Positions 15,964-24,234 of a stretch of 64,000 nucleotides of DNA are shown here, piece after piece; position 1 is the first letter of the stretch; each line of letters begins with the position of its first letter. Source of the DNA: Ovoidimarina sp038744785 (lineage in GTDB: Bacteria; Pseudomonadota; Alphaproteobacteria; Rhodobacterales; Rhodobacteraceae); the NCBI GenBank assembly GCA_038744785.1, contig JBCDLX010000015.1, positions 60,554 to 124,553 of the forward strand, written 5' to 3'. Both the position numbers and the translations under genes were made by a program. A model generated the notes under the pieces. That model was not told the DNA's origin and did no database searches. It worked only from the letters and a program-made list of their open reading frames with translations.

Positions 15964-16907
15964 GCGGCATTCCAATCAAGGATCATTTTCAGGCAATCGG
16001 CATCACCGAACGCCGTTTGGTATGCTCCGGCCGCCGCTTCAGCGGGCTGGGTGTGCGTGATCAGCCCGTCAAGCGACAGCGCCCCCGCCTCAACCAGTTG
16101 TCTGGTGGCGGCAAGGTCATCATGGGTCCATTCGGCCGCGATCCGGAAGCGCGCCTCTTTCATGAACGCGGGCGGAAAGGCGAAGCTGATCGGGTCAGAA
16201 TAGAAACCGGCCAGGACGATCTCGCCGCCCCGCTCGATGTGACCGATCAGATGGTTCAGAAGCCCAGCATTGCCCGACGCGTCGTAAATCGCGCGATAAT
16301 CGCGCCGCGCGTCGGTTTCGGGGTCGACGACGTCATATCCGATGGCGCCCCCGCGACGGGCAGGGTCGATTTCCCAGACGGTCGGTGCCGGCGCACCTGC
16401 GGCAATCGTCAGACGCGCAAGAAGACGTCCAAGCGTGCCATGCCCGACGATCAGGTCCGGCGGCGTCTTGTCAAACCCGGCAATTGCGTGGCGCGCCGTC
16501 GCGGCAAGCGCCAAAAGCGCGCCTTGGGCCCCAAGTTCCGGGTCGATTCGCGTCACGCGGTCCGCCGCAGTAACCAAGCGCCGCGCCGCGCCGCCAAAAA
16601 GCCCAAACGCGCCATCGAAACAGGTCGCACCAGGAACGAACACGTGGTCGCCCACGCGGTATCCGGTATCAGGCCCGGCTTCGACGATTTCGCCCGCCGC
16701 CTCATAGCCCGGCACCAAAGGATACCCCATTCCCGGGAAGGGCGGCATCGTCCCGGACCAAAAGAGTTTTTCGGTCCCTGTCGAAATGCCAGAGAACGCA
16801 ACGTCGACAACCAGATCCTCGGGACCGGGCGTATTCAACGCCAAGTCTGCCAATCCGATTCGCTTCGGTCCTTCGAGGATCACAGCTCTTGTCTGCAAGC
16901 CCAACAT
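15960..16907 (-). CDS. bchC: bacteriochlorophyllide a dehydrogenase BchC
   Basis: A 315-residue zinc-type alcohol dehydrogenase family enzyme that oxidises the 3-hydroxyethyl group to the 3-acetyl group of bacteriochlorophyllide a. TRAVILEGPKRIGL at the start, GISTGTEKLFWSGTMPPFPGMGYPLVPGYE and the Rossmann-like VGHGTLGRLLA are BchC marks. ATG 16907 is chosen (GAGAGAGGGA just upstream; matches family N-termini) in place of the open-frame start at 16970, which lies inside the PpsR box. Two PpsR-type boxes lie 63-106 bases upstream, the known bchC promoter arrangement. Confidence 0.95.
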   Translation of the reverse strand: MLGLQTRAVILEGPKRIGLADLALNTPGPEDLVVDVAFSGISTGTEKLFWSGTMPPFPGMGYPLVPGYEAAGEIVEAGPDTGYRVGDHVFVPGATCFDGAFGLFGGAARRLVTAADRVTRIDPELGAQGALLALAATARHAIAGFDKTPPDLIVGHGTLGRLLARLTIAAGAPAPTVWEIDPARRGGAIGYDVVDPETDARRDYRAIYDASGNAGLLNHLIGHIERGGEIVLAGFYSDPISFAFPPAFMKEARFRIAAEWTHDDLAATRQLVEAGALSLDGLITHTQPAEAAAGAYQTAFGDADCLKMILDWNAA

Positions 16908-16969
16908 TCCCTCTCTCTCGTTCGGCGCCTCGGGTGGTACCCGGCATAACTGCGCCAATACGTCGCACA

Positions 16970-16987
16970 TGTCAGTTTAGACTGACA
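16970..16987. promoter_or_regulatory. PpsR/CrtJ-type palindrome 1 upstream of bchC
   Basis: A perfect TGT-N12-ACA palindrome (TGTCAGTTTAGACTGACA, itself nearly a full inverted repeat). It is paired with the box at 16996, 8 bases away. In R. capsulatus CrtJ binds two such sites cooperatively before bchC. Confidence 0.85.
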
Positions 16988-16995
16988 CTCTTATC

Positions 16996-17013
16996 TGTCA
17001 ATTACTTTAGACA
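16996..17013. promoter_or_regulatory. PpsR/CrtJ-type palindrome 2 upstream of bchC
   Basis: A second TGT-N12-ACA palindrome, located between the crtF stop (17021) and the box at 16970. The pair would allow PpsR to repress bchCXYZ-puf transcription independently of crtEF read-through. Confidence 0.85.
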
Positions 17014-17020
17014 GTTCGTG

Positions 17021-18172
17021 TCACGTGCGGGCGCCAGCTTTTTCGGCGGCCACCACGCTTGTCACAAAAGGGCGATGGGTGGGGACAGGGCGTACAGCCG
17101 TGAACCCCGCGTCAGACAAAAGCGACGCGATCTCGCGCGCCGATCGTGTTTTCCCGGTTCCCATCGCCAGCGTGTACACAGCAAAATAGGCGTCTCCCGC
17201 CCGCGTCGGGCGTGCACCTCCGGACATCGGTTCGGACACAATCAACCGGCCGCCCGGCGGCAATGTGGCGTGAACCTTTGCCAAAAGCGCCCGCACAGTG
17301 TCGTCAGAATGGTCGTAGAGCACACGCACCAGACTGATCGCATCGGCGCCTGCAGGCAGCGGATCGTCACGGAAACTGCCCTCTGCCGTCGAAACCCGCT
17401 CTGTCAGCCGGGCCGCTGCGATTCGCTGTGCGGCGCCGGAAACGACCTCCGGCAAATCGAACACCGTCACCCGCGCCTCTGGTGCGACCGCCGCTGCGGC
17501 AATCGCGAACGCACCCGTGCCGCCACCTACATCCAGAAGATGCCGCACGCCCTGTAGCGATACCGCGCGAAGCGTTTCCTCGGCCACAAGCCCCTGGCTT
17601 TCCGCCATCAGGTCTGAGTACCGCGCAGCAACGCTCGGGTCCGACGCCGAACCCGCGCCGAACACATAAGGCCAGAACCGCGAAAGTTCAGTATCGGACC
17701 CGTCGCGAAAGAAATCTGCAGGATTTTCCAGATCGCGGTAGAGGACGCGGTGGTGCCGGATCATATCTGCGAGCCCGGGAACGCCCACCAAGGCGGCACC
17801 GCGGCGCGTCAATCCAACACGGCCCCCGCGCTTCATACGCAAGATGCCAAGCGCGGCACCCGCGCGAAGAAGAACCAGGGCGCGCGGTTCTGGCAGGCCT
17901 GTGCGCGCCGCGATCTGCCCCACTGGCAGGGGGCCATCCAACAGCATGTCGGGAATGCTGAACTCGACGAGCGCCCCAAGAAGTTGGCTGTGCACGAAAC
18001 CTGCAACGAGATCGAAAAGCGCCTCTCCTTCGGCGCGGGCCACACGGCGCGTTAAAGGGAACCGGCTTGCCCAACGCTGAAACCCGCGCGAGGCAATCAG
18101 GCGCGTCCACCATCCCGACAGGCGCCTATCCGGGCGCGGTGCGGCTCCGCCCGTGAGGGTTGCGTCACTCAC
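17021..18172 (-). CDS. crtF: hydroxyneurosporene O-methyltransferase CrtF
   Basis: A 383-residue SAM-dependent methyltransferase that methylates the 1-hydroxyl of demethylspheroidene-type carotenoids. An N-terminal dimerisation domain is followed by the SAM motif LLDVGGGTGAFAIAAA, then VTVFDLPEV, RVLYDHSDD and LIVSEPM. GTG 18172 overlaps the crtE stop by 8 bases and gives the product VSDATLTGGAAPRPDRRLSGWW; no earlier ATG fits the family. It lies between crtE and the bchC boxes. Confidence 0.93.
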   Translation of the reverse strand: MSDATLTGGAAPRPDRRLSGWWTRLIASRGFQRWASRFPLTRRVARAEGEALFDLVAGFVHSQLLGALVEFSIPDMLLDGPLPVGQIAARTGLPEPRALVLLRAGAALGILRMKRGGRVGLTRRGAALVGVPGLADMIRHHRVLYRDLENPADFFRDGSDTELSRFWPYVFGAGSASDPSVAARYSDLMAESQGLVAEETLRAVSLQGVRHLLDVGGGTGAFAIAAAAVAPEARVTVFDLPEVVSGAAQRIAAARLTERVSTAEGSFRDDPLPAGADAISLVRVLYDHSDDTVRALLAKVHATLPPGGRLIVSEPMSGGARPTRAGDAYFAVYTLAMGTGKTRSAREIASLLSDAGFTAVRPVPTHRPFVTSVVAAEKAGART

Positions 18173-19040
18173 CGGGGACTGTACGCGCGCCAACGGCGGG
18201 CGTAAGCCGTTCGGCCGTCTTGCGCACCATTTCCGCAAGCGCCGCCTCACCTGGACATGACGGGATAGACGCGATTGCCCCCGCCAGGATCGCCTTTAGC
18301 CGCTCTGACGCGCCCTCGACCCCAAGAAGCGTTACGGCATTGGGCCGGCCGTGCAGATCGTCCTGCCCACCCGGTTTGCCCAAGGTCTGCTCATCATAAA
18401 GCGCATCACGCAGGTCATCGGCCACCTGAAACGCCTCGCCGATGCGTGCGCCAAGTTCGAACCATGGTTCGGCCTCTTGCCCAGCTGCCACCGCGCCCAT
18501 CTGCGTCGCCGCAATGAAAAGGGCCCCGGTCTTCGCCTGATGGTAGGCGGATAGATCGACCTCGGCCTCGCTTTCCCAACCCTGGCCCGCGCAAATCCCG
18601 CCTGGCATCCCGGTCCGGGTTGACAGAATGCGGATCAGCTCAAGGGCAGCGGCCGGGTCGCCGCGCCCAGCGCGCGCAATCTCGTCGAAGGCCATTACAA
18701 TCAGGCTGTCGCCTGTCAGAACCGCAAGCGGTTCTGAATAGGCCAGATGAACAGTCGGCTTGCCGCGCCGCACATGCGCGTCGTCGAAACATGGCAAATC
18801 GTCGTGCACAAGGCTGGCGCAATGCATGATTTCCAGTGCAGCGGCGGCGGCATCAGCAAGCCTTGGATTTGTGTCGCCACACGCCATAGCAACCGACAAC
18901 AGGATCGTGGGCCGAATACGCGCGCCACCAGGCGTGAGGGCATAGTCAAGCGCCCCAGCCAGCCGCGCAGGCGGCGTTCCCGCCTGCCCCCGCGCAATTG
19001 CGCGCCCGATGGCCGTTTCGATCCGTCCGCTCAGGGTCAT
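18165..19040 (-). CDS. crtE: geranylgeranyl diphosphate synthase CrtE
   Basis: A 291-residue trans-polyprenyl synthase that makes GGPP for carotenoids and the bacteriochlorophyll tail. The first Asp-rich motif is HDDLPCFDD and the second QVADDLRDALYD. GGARIRPTILL carries the diphosphate-binding basic residues and HQAKTGALF the conserved Lys. It is the first gene of the crtEF-bchCXYZ-puf superoperon, and two PpsR-type boxes lie 22-63 bases upstream, shared with divergent crtD. Another prenyl synthase, ispA-like, is at 38239-39114. Confidence 0.94.
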   Translation of the reverse strand: MTLSGRIETAIGRAIARGQAGTPPARLAGALDYALTPGGARIRPTILLSVAMACGDTNPRLADAAAAALEIMHCASLVHDDLPCFDDAHVRRGKPTVHLAYSEPLAVLTGDSLIVMAFDEIARAGRGDPAAALELIRILSTRTGMPGGICAGQGWESEAEVDLSAYHQAKTGALFIAATQMGAVAAGQEAEPWFELGARIGEAFQVADDLRDALYDEQTLGKPGGQDDLHGRPNAVTLLGVEGASERLKAILAGAIASIPSCPGEAALAEMVRKTAERLTPAVGARTVPGE

Positions 19041-19061
19041 GCGCTGCGCCTCTTCGTGGTA

Positions 19062-19079
19062 TGTAACGTATAGATTACA
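19062..19079. promoter_or_regulatory. PpsR/CrtJ-type palindrome 1 between crtE and crtD
   Basis: A perfect TGT-N12-ACA palindrome, 22 bases upstream of crtE and 54 upstream of crtD. It is close to both starts and should act on both genes. Confidence 0.82.
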
Positions 19080-19085
19080 TGTAAG

Positions 19086-19103
19086 TGTAAATCATAGTGG
19101 ACA
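19086..19103. promoter_or_regulatory. PpsR/CrtJ-type palindrome 2 between crtE and crtD
   Basis: A second TGT-N12-ACA palindrome, only 6 bases from the first, giving a tandem pair like the one before bchC. Centre-to-centre spacing is 24 bases here and 26 before bchC, near two or two and a half helix turns. Confidence 0.82.
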
Positions 19104-19132
19104 TATGCGTTGCGCGAGTCAACAATTCCACG

Positions 19133-20704
19133 ATGAGCCTGAGCGCAAAGAAGATTATCATAATCGGTGCCGGAATGGGCGGGTTGGCCGCAGCAATTCG
19201 GCTGACCGCAGCCGGGCTTGACGTCATGGTCGTCGAAGCACAGGCCGAACCTGGCGGCAAAATGCGCGCACAGCCCACTCAAGCCGGACCTGTGGATGCC
19301 GGTCCGACTGTGTTGACGATGCGCGCTGTCTTCGACGATTTGTTCGAGGCCGCGGGCACATCGCTTGATGACTGGGTCACGCTGAGACGTGCACCGCTCC
19401 TCGCCAGGCACTTCTGGCCGGATGGCAGCACGCTGGATCTCTTTAACGACTCTGATCGCTCGGCCGAGGCGGTGGCGGCATTCGCCGGGCCCCGCGCAGC
19501 AGCTCAATTTCGCGCCTTTGACGCCCGGACAAGTCGGCTGTTCGATGGATTCGACGGCCCGATTATGCAAGCCCCTGCACCCGGTCTTGGGGAGCTTGCA
19601 CTACATGTCGCGGCGCGCCCCCGGCTTCTGGCCGCGTTGGGTCGGCCCGGCGCGACGATGACCGACCTTCTTACACAAAGTTTCGACGATCCGAGGCTGC
19701 GCCAGCTTTTTGGTCGCTATGCAACCTATGTCGGTGGCTCGCCTTATGCCGCACCCGCGCTCTTGGCCCTGATCTGGCAAGCCGAAAGCGCAGGGGTTTG
19801 GGCGGTGGACGGCGGAATGCACCGGCTTGCGGTTGCCATGGCCGATCTCGCGGCGCGGCTGGGCGCGTCGATCCAATACGGCGCCAAGGTGCTGAGGATC
19901 GAACAGCAATCGGGGCGCATCGCGGCGATACATCTGTCAGACCAAACCAGAATTACGGCGGATTATGTGGTCTTCAACGGCGATCCGCGCGCGCTTGCAG
20001 AAGGCTTTTTGGGCGATGCACCGCGCCAGGCGGTGGAACCACGGGCAAGCGAACCCCGCAGCCTGTCAGCAAACGTTTGGTCCTTTGCCGCCACCCCGTC
20101 AGGCGCTGAACTTGCGCATCACAACGTATTCTTCGGCGCCGATCCAAGGACCGAGTTCGATCCGATCTCTCGCGGATTGTTGCCCGAGGACCCCACACTC
20201 TACGTTTGCGCACAGGACAGAGCTGGCGGTGCAACGCCGAACGACCAAGAGCGCTTTGAGATAATCATGAACGCCCCGCCACTGCCCGGCGGAGCCCCGG
20301 AGGACACAGAAGCATGCCGGACACGCACATTCCCGATCCTGAAAGCCCGTGGTCTGCGGTTTTCCCCGGAACCGCCGGACAGCGCGCTGACAACGCCGCT
20401 GGGCTTCGACACGCTTTTTCCGGGGAGCCAAGGGTCGCTTTACGGGCGCAGCCCGCATGGGATGCTAGCAGCGTTCGCCCGACCAACGGCGAAGACGTCG
20501 CTGACCGGTCTGTACTTGGCGGGGGGCGGGACGCATCCGGGCGCCGGCGTGCCGATGGCGGCGCTCTCCGGCCGGCACGCGGCCGCGGCGATACTGACGG
20601 ACCTTGCTTCCACATCGAGGTTCCGCCGGACGGCTACGCCTGGTGGTATGTCGACGCGATCAGCGCGGATGGTGCCCGCGCCGTCTCGGTCATCGCTTTC
20701 ATAG
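19133..20704 (+). CDS. crtD: 1-hydroxycarotenoid 3,4-desaturase CrtD
   Basis: A 523-residue phytoene-desaturase-family flavoenzyme that adds the 3,4 double bond to 1-hydroxyneurosporene-type carotenoids. The FAD motif IIGAGMGGLAAAIRL is at the N-terminus, GKMRAQPTQAGPVDAGPTVLT follows (CrtD-like), and YLAGGGTHPGAGVPMAALSGRHAA near the C-terminus is the family's second FAD region. The tail STSRFRRTATPGGMSTRSA is usual for roseobacter CrtD. ATG 19133 (MSLSAKK) is chosen; GTG 19097 would place the start within the PpsR box region. crtC overlaps the 3' end. Confidence 0.92.
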   Translation: MSLSAKKIIIIGAGMGGLAAAIRLTAAGLDVMVVEAQAEPGGKMRAQPTQAGPVDAGPTVLTMRAVFDDLFEAAGTSLDDWVTLRRAPLLARHFWPDGSTLDLFNDSDRSAEAVAAFAGPRAAAQFRAFDARTSRLFDGFDGPIMQAPAPGLGELALHVAARPRLLAALGRPGATMTDLLTQSFDDPRLRQLFGRYATYVGGSPYAAPALLALIWQAESAGVWAVDGGMHRLAVAMADLAARLGASIQYGAKVLRIEQQSGRIAAIHLSDQTRITADYVVFNGDPRALAEGFLGDAPRQAVEPRASEPRSLSANVWSFAATPSGAELAHHNVFFGADPRTEFDPISRGLLPEDPTLYVCAQDRAGGATPNDQERFEIIMNAPPLPGGAPEDTEACRTRTFPILKARGLRFSPEPPDSALTTPLGFDTLFPGSQGSLYGRSPHGMLAAFARPTAKTSLTGLYLAGGGTHPGAGVPMAALSGRHAAAAILTDLASTSRFRRTATPGGMSTRSARMVPAPSRSSLS

Positions 20705-21537
20705 GATCGGTCTTCTCACCCTGGTACCGCTGGAGCGGGCGTCGCAGGCCGCATAACCACGTCTGCATCAATGTGGCAACCTACGGGCCCGGTGGGCGTT
20801 TCACCATGACCGATCGCGGGGAGGCCGCGCTTCGGACCACTGCGGACACGTTTCAGGTCGGTCCGAGCGCACTACATTGGCGGCAGGGACGGTTGGAGAT
20901 CGATGTCAATGAATTGTCGGCCCCGCCCCTGCCCGGTCGGGTGAAGGGGCGCATCACGCTAACGCCCGCCACCGTTACGGGTGTGGAATTGCCGCTTCAT
21001 CCAGCAGGGACACATGTCTGGCGACCATTCGCGCCGTCGGCCCGGATCGAGGTGGACCTGAACCGGGGTTGGCAATGGACGGGACACGGTTATTTCGATG
21101 CGAATTTCGGCACGCGGGCACTGGAAGATGATTTCAGCTACTGGACCTGGGGGCGGTTCCCGACACCGGGCGGTGCCACATGCTTCTACGACGCCGACCG
21201 GCGCGACGGGTCAAGGCTTGCCACCGGGATCCACTTCTCTGACACGGGCGAGGTACGCGAGATCGATGCCCCGCCGCGGACCCGAATGGCGCGGTCACTT
21301 TGGACCGTTCGGCGCGAAACCCGCGCAGATCCGGGCTACAACCCTCGGCAGGTCAAGGCGATGCTCGACGCGCCGTTTTACAGCCGCTCAGCCGTTCGCA
21401 CGCAGATCGACGGGCACGAGACGGTCGGCGTGCATGAGGCCCTAGATCTTAACCGCTTCGCGTCTCCGCTTCTGAAACCGATGCTGGCCTTGCGTGTCCC
21501 GCGTCGGCCAAGTTGGAGTTTCCCAGCCGAAGGCTAG
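20314..21537 (+). CDS. crtC: carotenoid 1,2-hydratase CrtC (start uncertain)
   Basis: Adds water across the terminal 1,2 double bond of neurosporene or lycopene. The conserved body starts near 20599 with GPCFHIEVPPDGYAWWYVDA, then IAFIGSVFSPWYRWSGRR, NHVCINVATYGPGGRFTMTDRG and WTWGRFPTPGG, all CrtC marks. The C-terminus is complete. The start is a problem: between ATG 20314 and the conserved block there is no in-frame ATG, GTG, TTG or CTG. ATG 20314 has a GGAGG 10 bases upstream but would add about 95 unconserved residues translated from inside crtD. A rare start near 20590 or a sequence error there is more likely. Listed from 20314 as the only canonical choice. Confidence 0.85.
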   Translation: MPDTHIPDPESPWSAVFPGTAGQRADNAAGLRHAFSGEPRVALRAQPAWDASSVRPTNGEDVADRSVLGGGRDASGRRRADGGALRPARGRGDTDGPCFHIEVPPDGYAWWYVDAISADGARAVSVIAFIGSVFSPWYRWSGRRRPHNHVCINVATYGPGGRFTMTDRGEAALRTTADTFQVGPSALHWRQGRLEIDVNELSAPPLPGRVKGRITLTPATVTGVELPLHPAGTHVWRPFAPSARIEVDLNRGWQWTGHGYFDANFGTRALEDDFSYWTWGRFPTPGGATCFYDADRRDGSRLATGIHFSDTGEVREIDAPPRTRMARSLWTVRRETRADPGYNPRQVKAMLDAPFYSRSAVRTQIDGHETVGVHEALDLNRFASPLLKPMLALRVPRRPSWSFPAEG

Positions 21538-21583
21538 CACCGGCTTACCGCAGGCGGGGTGGCCGGAGCACAACGAACGGCGC

Positions 21584-22459
21584 CTACCTTTGCGGCGCGC
21601 GCTGGCGTTCCAACTGCACAGCGAGGATTGCGACGGTAATGATCGCGACCCCAATCAGATCAAGGGGTCCCAACGCCTCGCCCAAAAGCGCCGCCGCAAT
21701 CGCGACGCCGAAAAACGGGTTAAGGAAATGGAACGTGGCAGCGCGCACGGTGCCGATCCGATTGACCAACATGAACCATACCCACGTGGCCAGAAGACCG
21801 GGCACAAGCGTGGTGTAGGCAAACGCCAATACAAGCGGGGTCGATAATCGGACAAACGGGGTTTCAACGAACACCGCAACCACGGCAAGGATCGCGCTTC
21901 CGACAAGCATCTGGAGACCGACGATCATCATCACATTGCCGCCTGACGACGCGCCCCGAACAGCCAGTGTCGCAAAGGTCAGCGCCAGAACCGCGATCCC
22001 ACAATAGACGACACCAACGGCATCCACACCGCCCGATAGCCGCGTCCCCATGATCAAACCGACACCCAGGAAACCGGCGACAAGACCCGTAATTGCCAGC
22101 CTACTTAGGCGCTCCCGGAAAACCAGCCAGCCCGCCAGCCCAACCAGAAGCGGCAGGGACGAGGCAATAATCGCTGCAAGCGACGCCTCGATCGTCCGCA
22201 TCGCCAGAAAATTCAGTCCAAGGTAGAGGGCGTTTTGGCACAGACCGAACAGGATCGTCGCTTGCCATTGTACCGGCGTTAGCCGCCAGGTCTGGCCCAT
22301 TGCCCGGGCTATTGCGACGCCGATGGCCCCCGAGATCAGGAAGCGAAGCGCCAGGGCGTGAAGCGGGGCGGCGTCCACCACGATGATCCACGCCGAGGTA
22401 AACGCCGATGACCACATCAGCGCAAAAGCCAACCCCATTCCAATCGCGCGAAGGTCCAT
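21584..22459 (-). CDS. EamA/DMT-family exporter
   Basis: A 291-residue membrane protein with ten predicted helices in two EamA repeats, the drug/metabolite transporter fold. Repeat 1 reads FALMWSSAFTSAW through LSRLAITGLVAGFLGVGLI; repeat 2 ends FHFLNPFFGVAIAAALLGEALGPLDLIGVAIITVAI. Substrate unknown; members export amino acids, nucleosides or other metabolites. ATG 22459 has GGAG 6 bases upstream and is preferred to 22492. It is convergent with crtC, 46 bases apart, and marks the end of the photosynthesis cluster on this side. Confidence 0.85.
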   Translation of the reverse strand: MDLRAIGMGLAFALMWSSAFTSAWIIVVDAAPLHALALRFLISGAIGVAIARAMGQTWRLTPVQWQATILFGLCQNALYLGLNFLAMRTIEASLAAIIASSLPLLVGLAGWLVFRERLSRLAITGLVAGFLGVGLIMGTRLSGGVDAVGVVYCGIAVLALTFATLAVRGASSGGNVMMIVGLQMLVGSAILAVVAVFVETPFVRLSTPLVLAFAYTTLVPGLLATWVWFMLVNRIGTVRAATFHFLNPFFGVAIAAALLGEALGPLDLIGVAIITVAILAVQLERQRAPQR

Positions 22460-22597
22460 GCCGTCTCCAGTATCTGCCGCCACGCAACGCATGCCGGGTG
22501 CTCGGGGTCAAGCCCCTGAAGGCGGCAAGTGTCGGACACCATTGAACTTGTCGGCCTGCTCGTCCATGACGTGGAGAGCAGGACAGGAAGGCGAGTG

Positions 22598-23425
22598 ATG
22601 CAGTTCAGCGCAGTCATCCCGGTCTACAACGGTGCTGAAAAAATTGCGGCGACGATCCGCGGCATGCTTGATCAGGTCTCGGTCCAATCTGGTAAAGACA
22701 GTGTCGAGATCATCGTGGTCGACGGCGCGTCTTCGGACGGGACGGCGGATGTGGCGCGCGCCTTCGGCCCCGATCAGGTTTCGGTCATCAGCGAGCCGGA
22801 CATCGGCATGTATGATGCATTGGCAAAAGGTCTGTCACGGGCCCGAGGCGAGGTGACATGCTACCTGCCCGCCGGCGAGACATATGACCCGCACGCCTTT
22901 TCCGTTGTCTCAGAGGTTATGTCCGAGAACCCCCAGATCAAGTGGCTCACAGGCCGGGGAACGTCGCGCAACGAACGTGGCCAGATTACATCGTCGCGGG
23001 TGCCCCACCCCTACCATCGCAATCTGTTCCGGTGCGGCGCCTACGGAGATCCCCTGTGGGCGCTGCAGCAGGAAAGCACTTTCTGGCGCACAGAGCTTCA
23101 TTCAGATCTGGATATGGACCGTTTGCGGTGCCTGAAACTCGCAGGAGACTTCTTTCTTTGGTGGAGTTTCGCGGAACGGCACGAGCTTTATGTGGTGAAC
23201 GCGATCCTCAGTGCGTTCACGTTCGAAGAGGGGCAATTGTCGCGCAGAAACCCCGGCGCCTATGAAGCTGAACTGCGCAGCATCGCGCGGGCGCCCACGC
23301 TGCGCGAGCGCTGGCAGATCGCCAGAAGCAAGCGCCCACAACGGCGCATAATCCCGCGCGTAAACTCTGCCCGGTTACTGTCCTGGAGCCACGAAGAGCA
23401 TCGGTGGCGGCTGGCCCGCGATTAG
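22598..23425 (+). CDS. family 2 glycosyltransferase
   Basis: A 275-residue GT-A fold transferase. It begins MQFSAVIPVYNGAEKI and shows IIVVDGASSDGTADV with the nucleotide-sugar-binding Asp, then ISEPDIGMYDALAKGLSRARGE, a pattern common in colanic-acid-type WcaA/WcaE enzymes. ATG 22598 has AGGAAGG upstream; the open frame to 22529 is ignored. No membrane segment. It starts the surface-glycan type set running to 30380. The donor and acceptor sugars are unknown. Confidence 0.83.
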   Translation: MQFSAVIPVYNGAEKIAATIRGMLDQVSVQSGKDSVEIIVVDGASSDGTADVARAFGPDQVSVISEPDIGMYDALAKGLSRARGEVTCYLPAGETYDPHAFSVVSEVMSENPQIKWLTGRGTSRNERGQITSSRVPHPYHRNLFRCGAYGDPLWALQQESTFWRTELHSDLDMDRLRCLKLAGDFFLWWSFAERHELYVVNAILSAFTFEEGQLSRRNPGAYEAELRSIARAPTLRERWQIARSKRPQRRIIPRVNSARLLSWSHEEHRWRLARD

Positions 23426-23511
23426 CGGTGAAGACAGGCGCACGATCAGCTGCGCCGATAGGAACAGCTGCGCAGGCCGAAGGGCAGGCCTAGAGCCTGC
23501 GGCGACAGCGG

Positions 23512-24234
23512 TCAAACTTTACGCAGAACGCCCCCTTCGAAATAGGACACGCCATACCCGAAATAGTCGGTAACCGCCTCAAATCCCTGCGCTGTTTCAA
23601 GCCAATCCCGCAGTGCCGCGGCAGGGTTTGACACCATCATATCCGGGTACTTCTGGCTGGGCGTACCGATCGGGGTATCGCCCAGATGCGCAAATACCGT
23701 GTCAAAAACGATCAGCATATCGCCTGGCCGAAGAAGGTCGCCGTACTGGTCCAGTTCCTGGATGACATGTTCGCGATTGTGATCGTCGTCCAAAGCCACA
23801 AGGCAAGGGCCATCGGTCGCGTCGCGATGCCTGCGCATCACGTCCATAGTCGCGGGAGCCGTTGCATCACCCTCAATCACATCCAAAACACGATGCGCAA
23901 AGCGGTGTTCAGACAGATTCTGCGTGGCCTCCGGCAGAATGTCGATATCGATCGATACAACACCTGCATTCTCATCGCCGTGCAGCATATCCAGGAGTGA
24001 CGCGAAGAACAGAGTCAAACCTCCGAACTTCGTACCCGTTTCGATTATCAGACTTGGCTTCAGGTCCCAAACGATGCGCTGAAGGCGCACAAGGTCATCG
24101 GGCAATTGCCAGACCGGAACACCCATCCAGGATTGCTGGTACCAGTGTTCGTTCGCCGCAATACGCATATAGGTGCGCCGCAGGTCGCGCAGAACATACT
24201 CAGGCACAGGTTCGGTCGGTGTACGCAATTTCAT
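23512..24234 (-). CDS. CmcI-type SAM-dependent methyltransferase (cephalosporin hydroxylase family)
   Basis: A 240-residue protein of the CmcI/RhmM family. Marks are WMGVPVWQLPDDLVRLQRIVWDLKPSLIIETGTKFGGL (SAM-site glycine region), SIDID and LVALDDDHNREHVIQEL. Family members methylate sugars or polyketide decorations, and rhamnan O-methylation is known for related proteins. ATG 24234 overlaps the upstream methyltransferase's stop (ATGA), so three methyltransferase genes form one minus-strand operon. Confidence 0.8.
   Translation of the reverse strand: MKLRTPTEPVPEYVLRDLRRTYMRIAANEHWYQQSWMGVPVWQLPDDLVRLQRIVWDLKPSLIIETGTKFGGLTLFFASLLDMLHGDENAGVVSIDIDILPEATQNLSEHRFAHRVLDVIEGDATAPATMDVMRRHRDATDGPCLVALDDDHNREHVIQELDQYGDLLRPGDMLIVFDTVFAHLGDTPIGTPSQKYPDMMVSNPAAALRDWLETAQGFEAVTDYFGYGVSYFEGGVLRKV

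Noticed and set aside
15945..16949. A 334-codon plus-strand open frame
   Set aside because: It is antisense to bchC. No recognisable motif, and bchC matches its family throughout.
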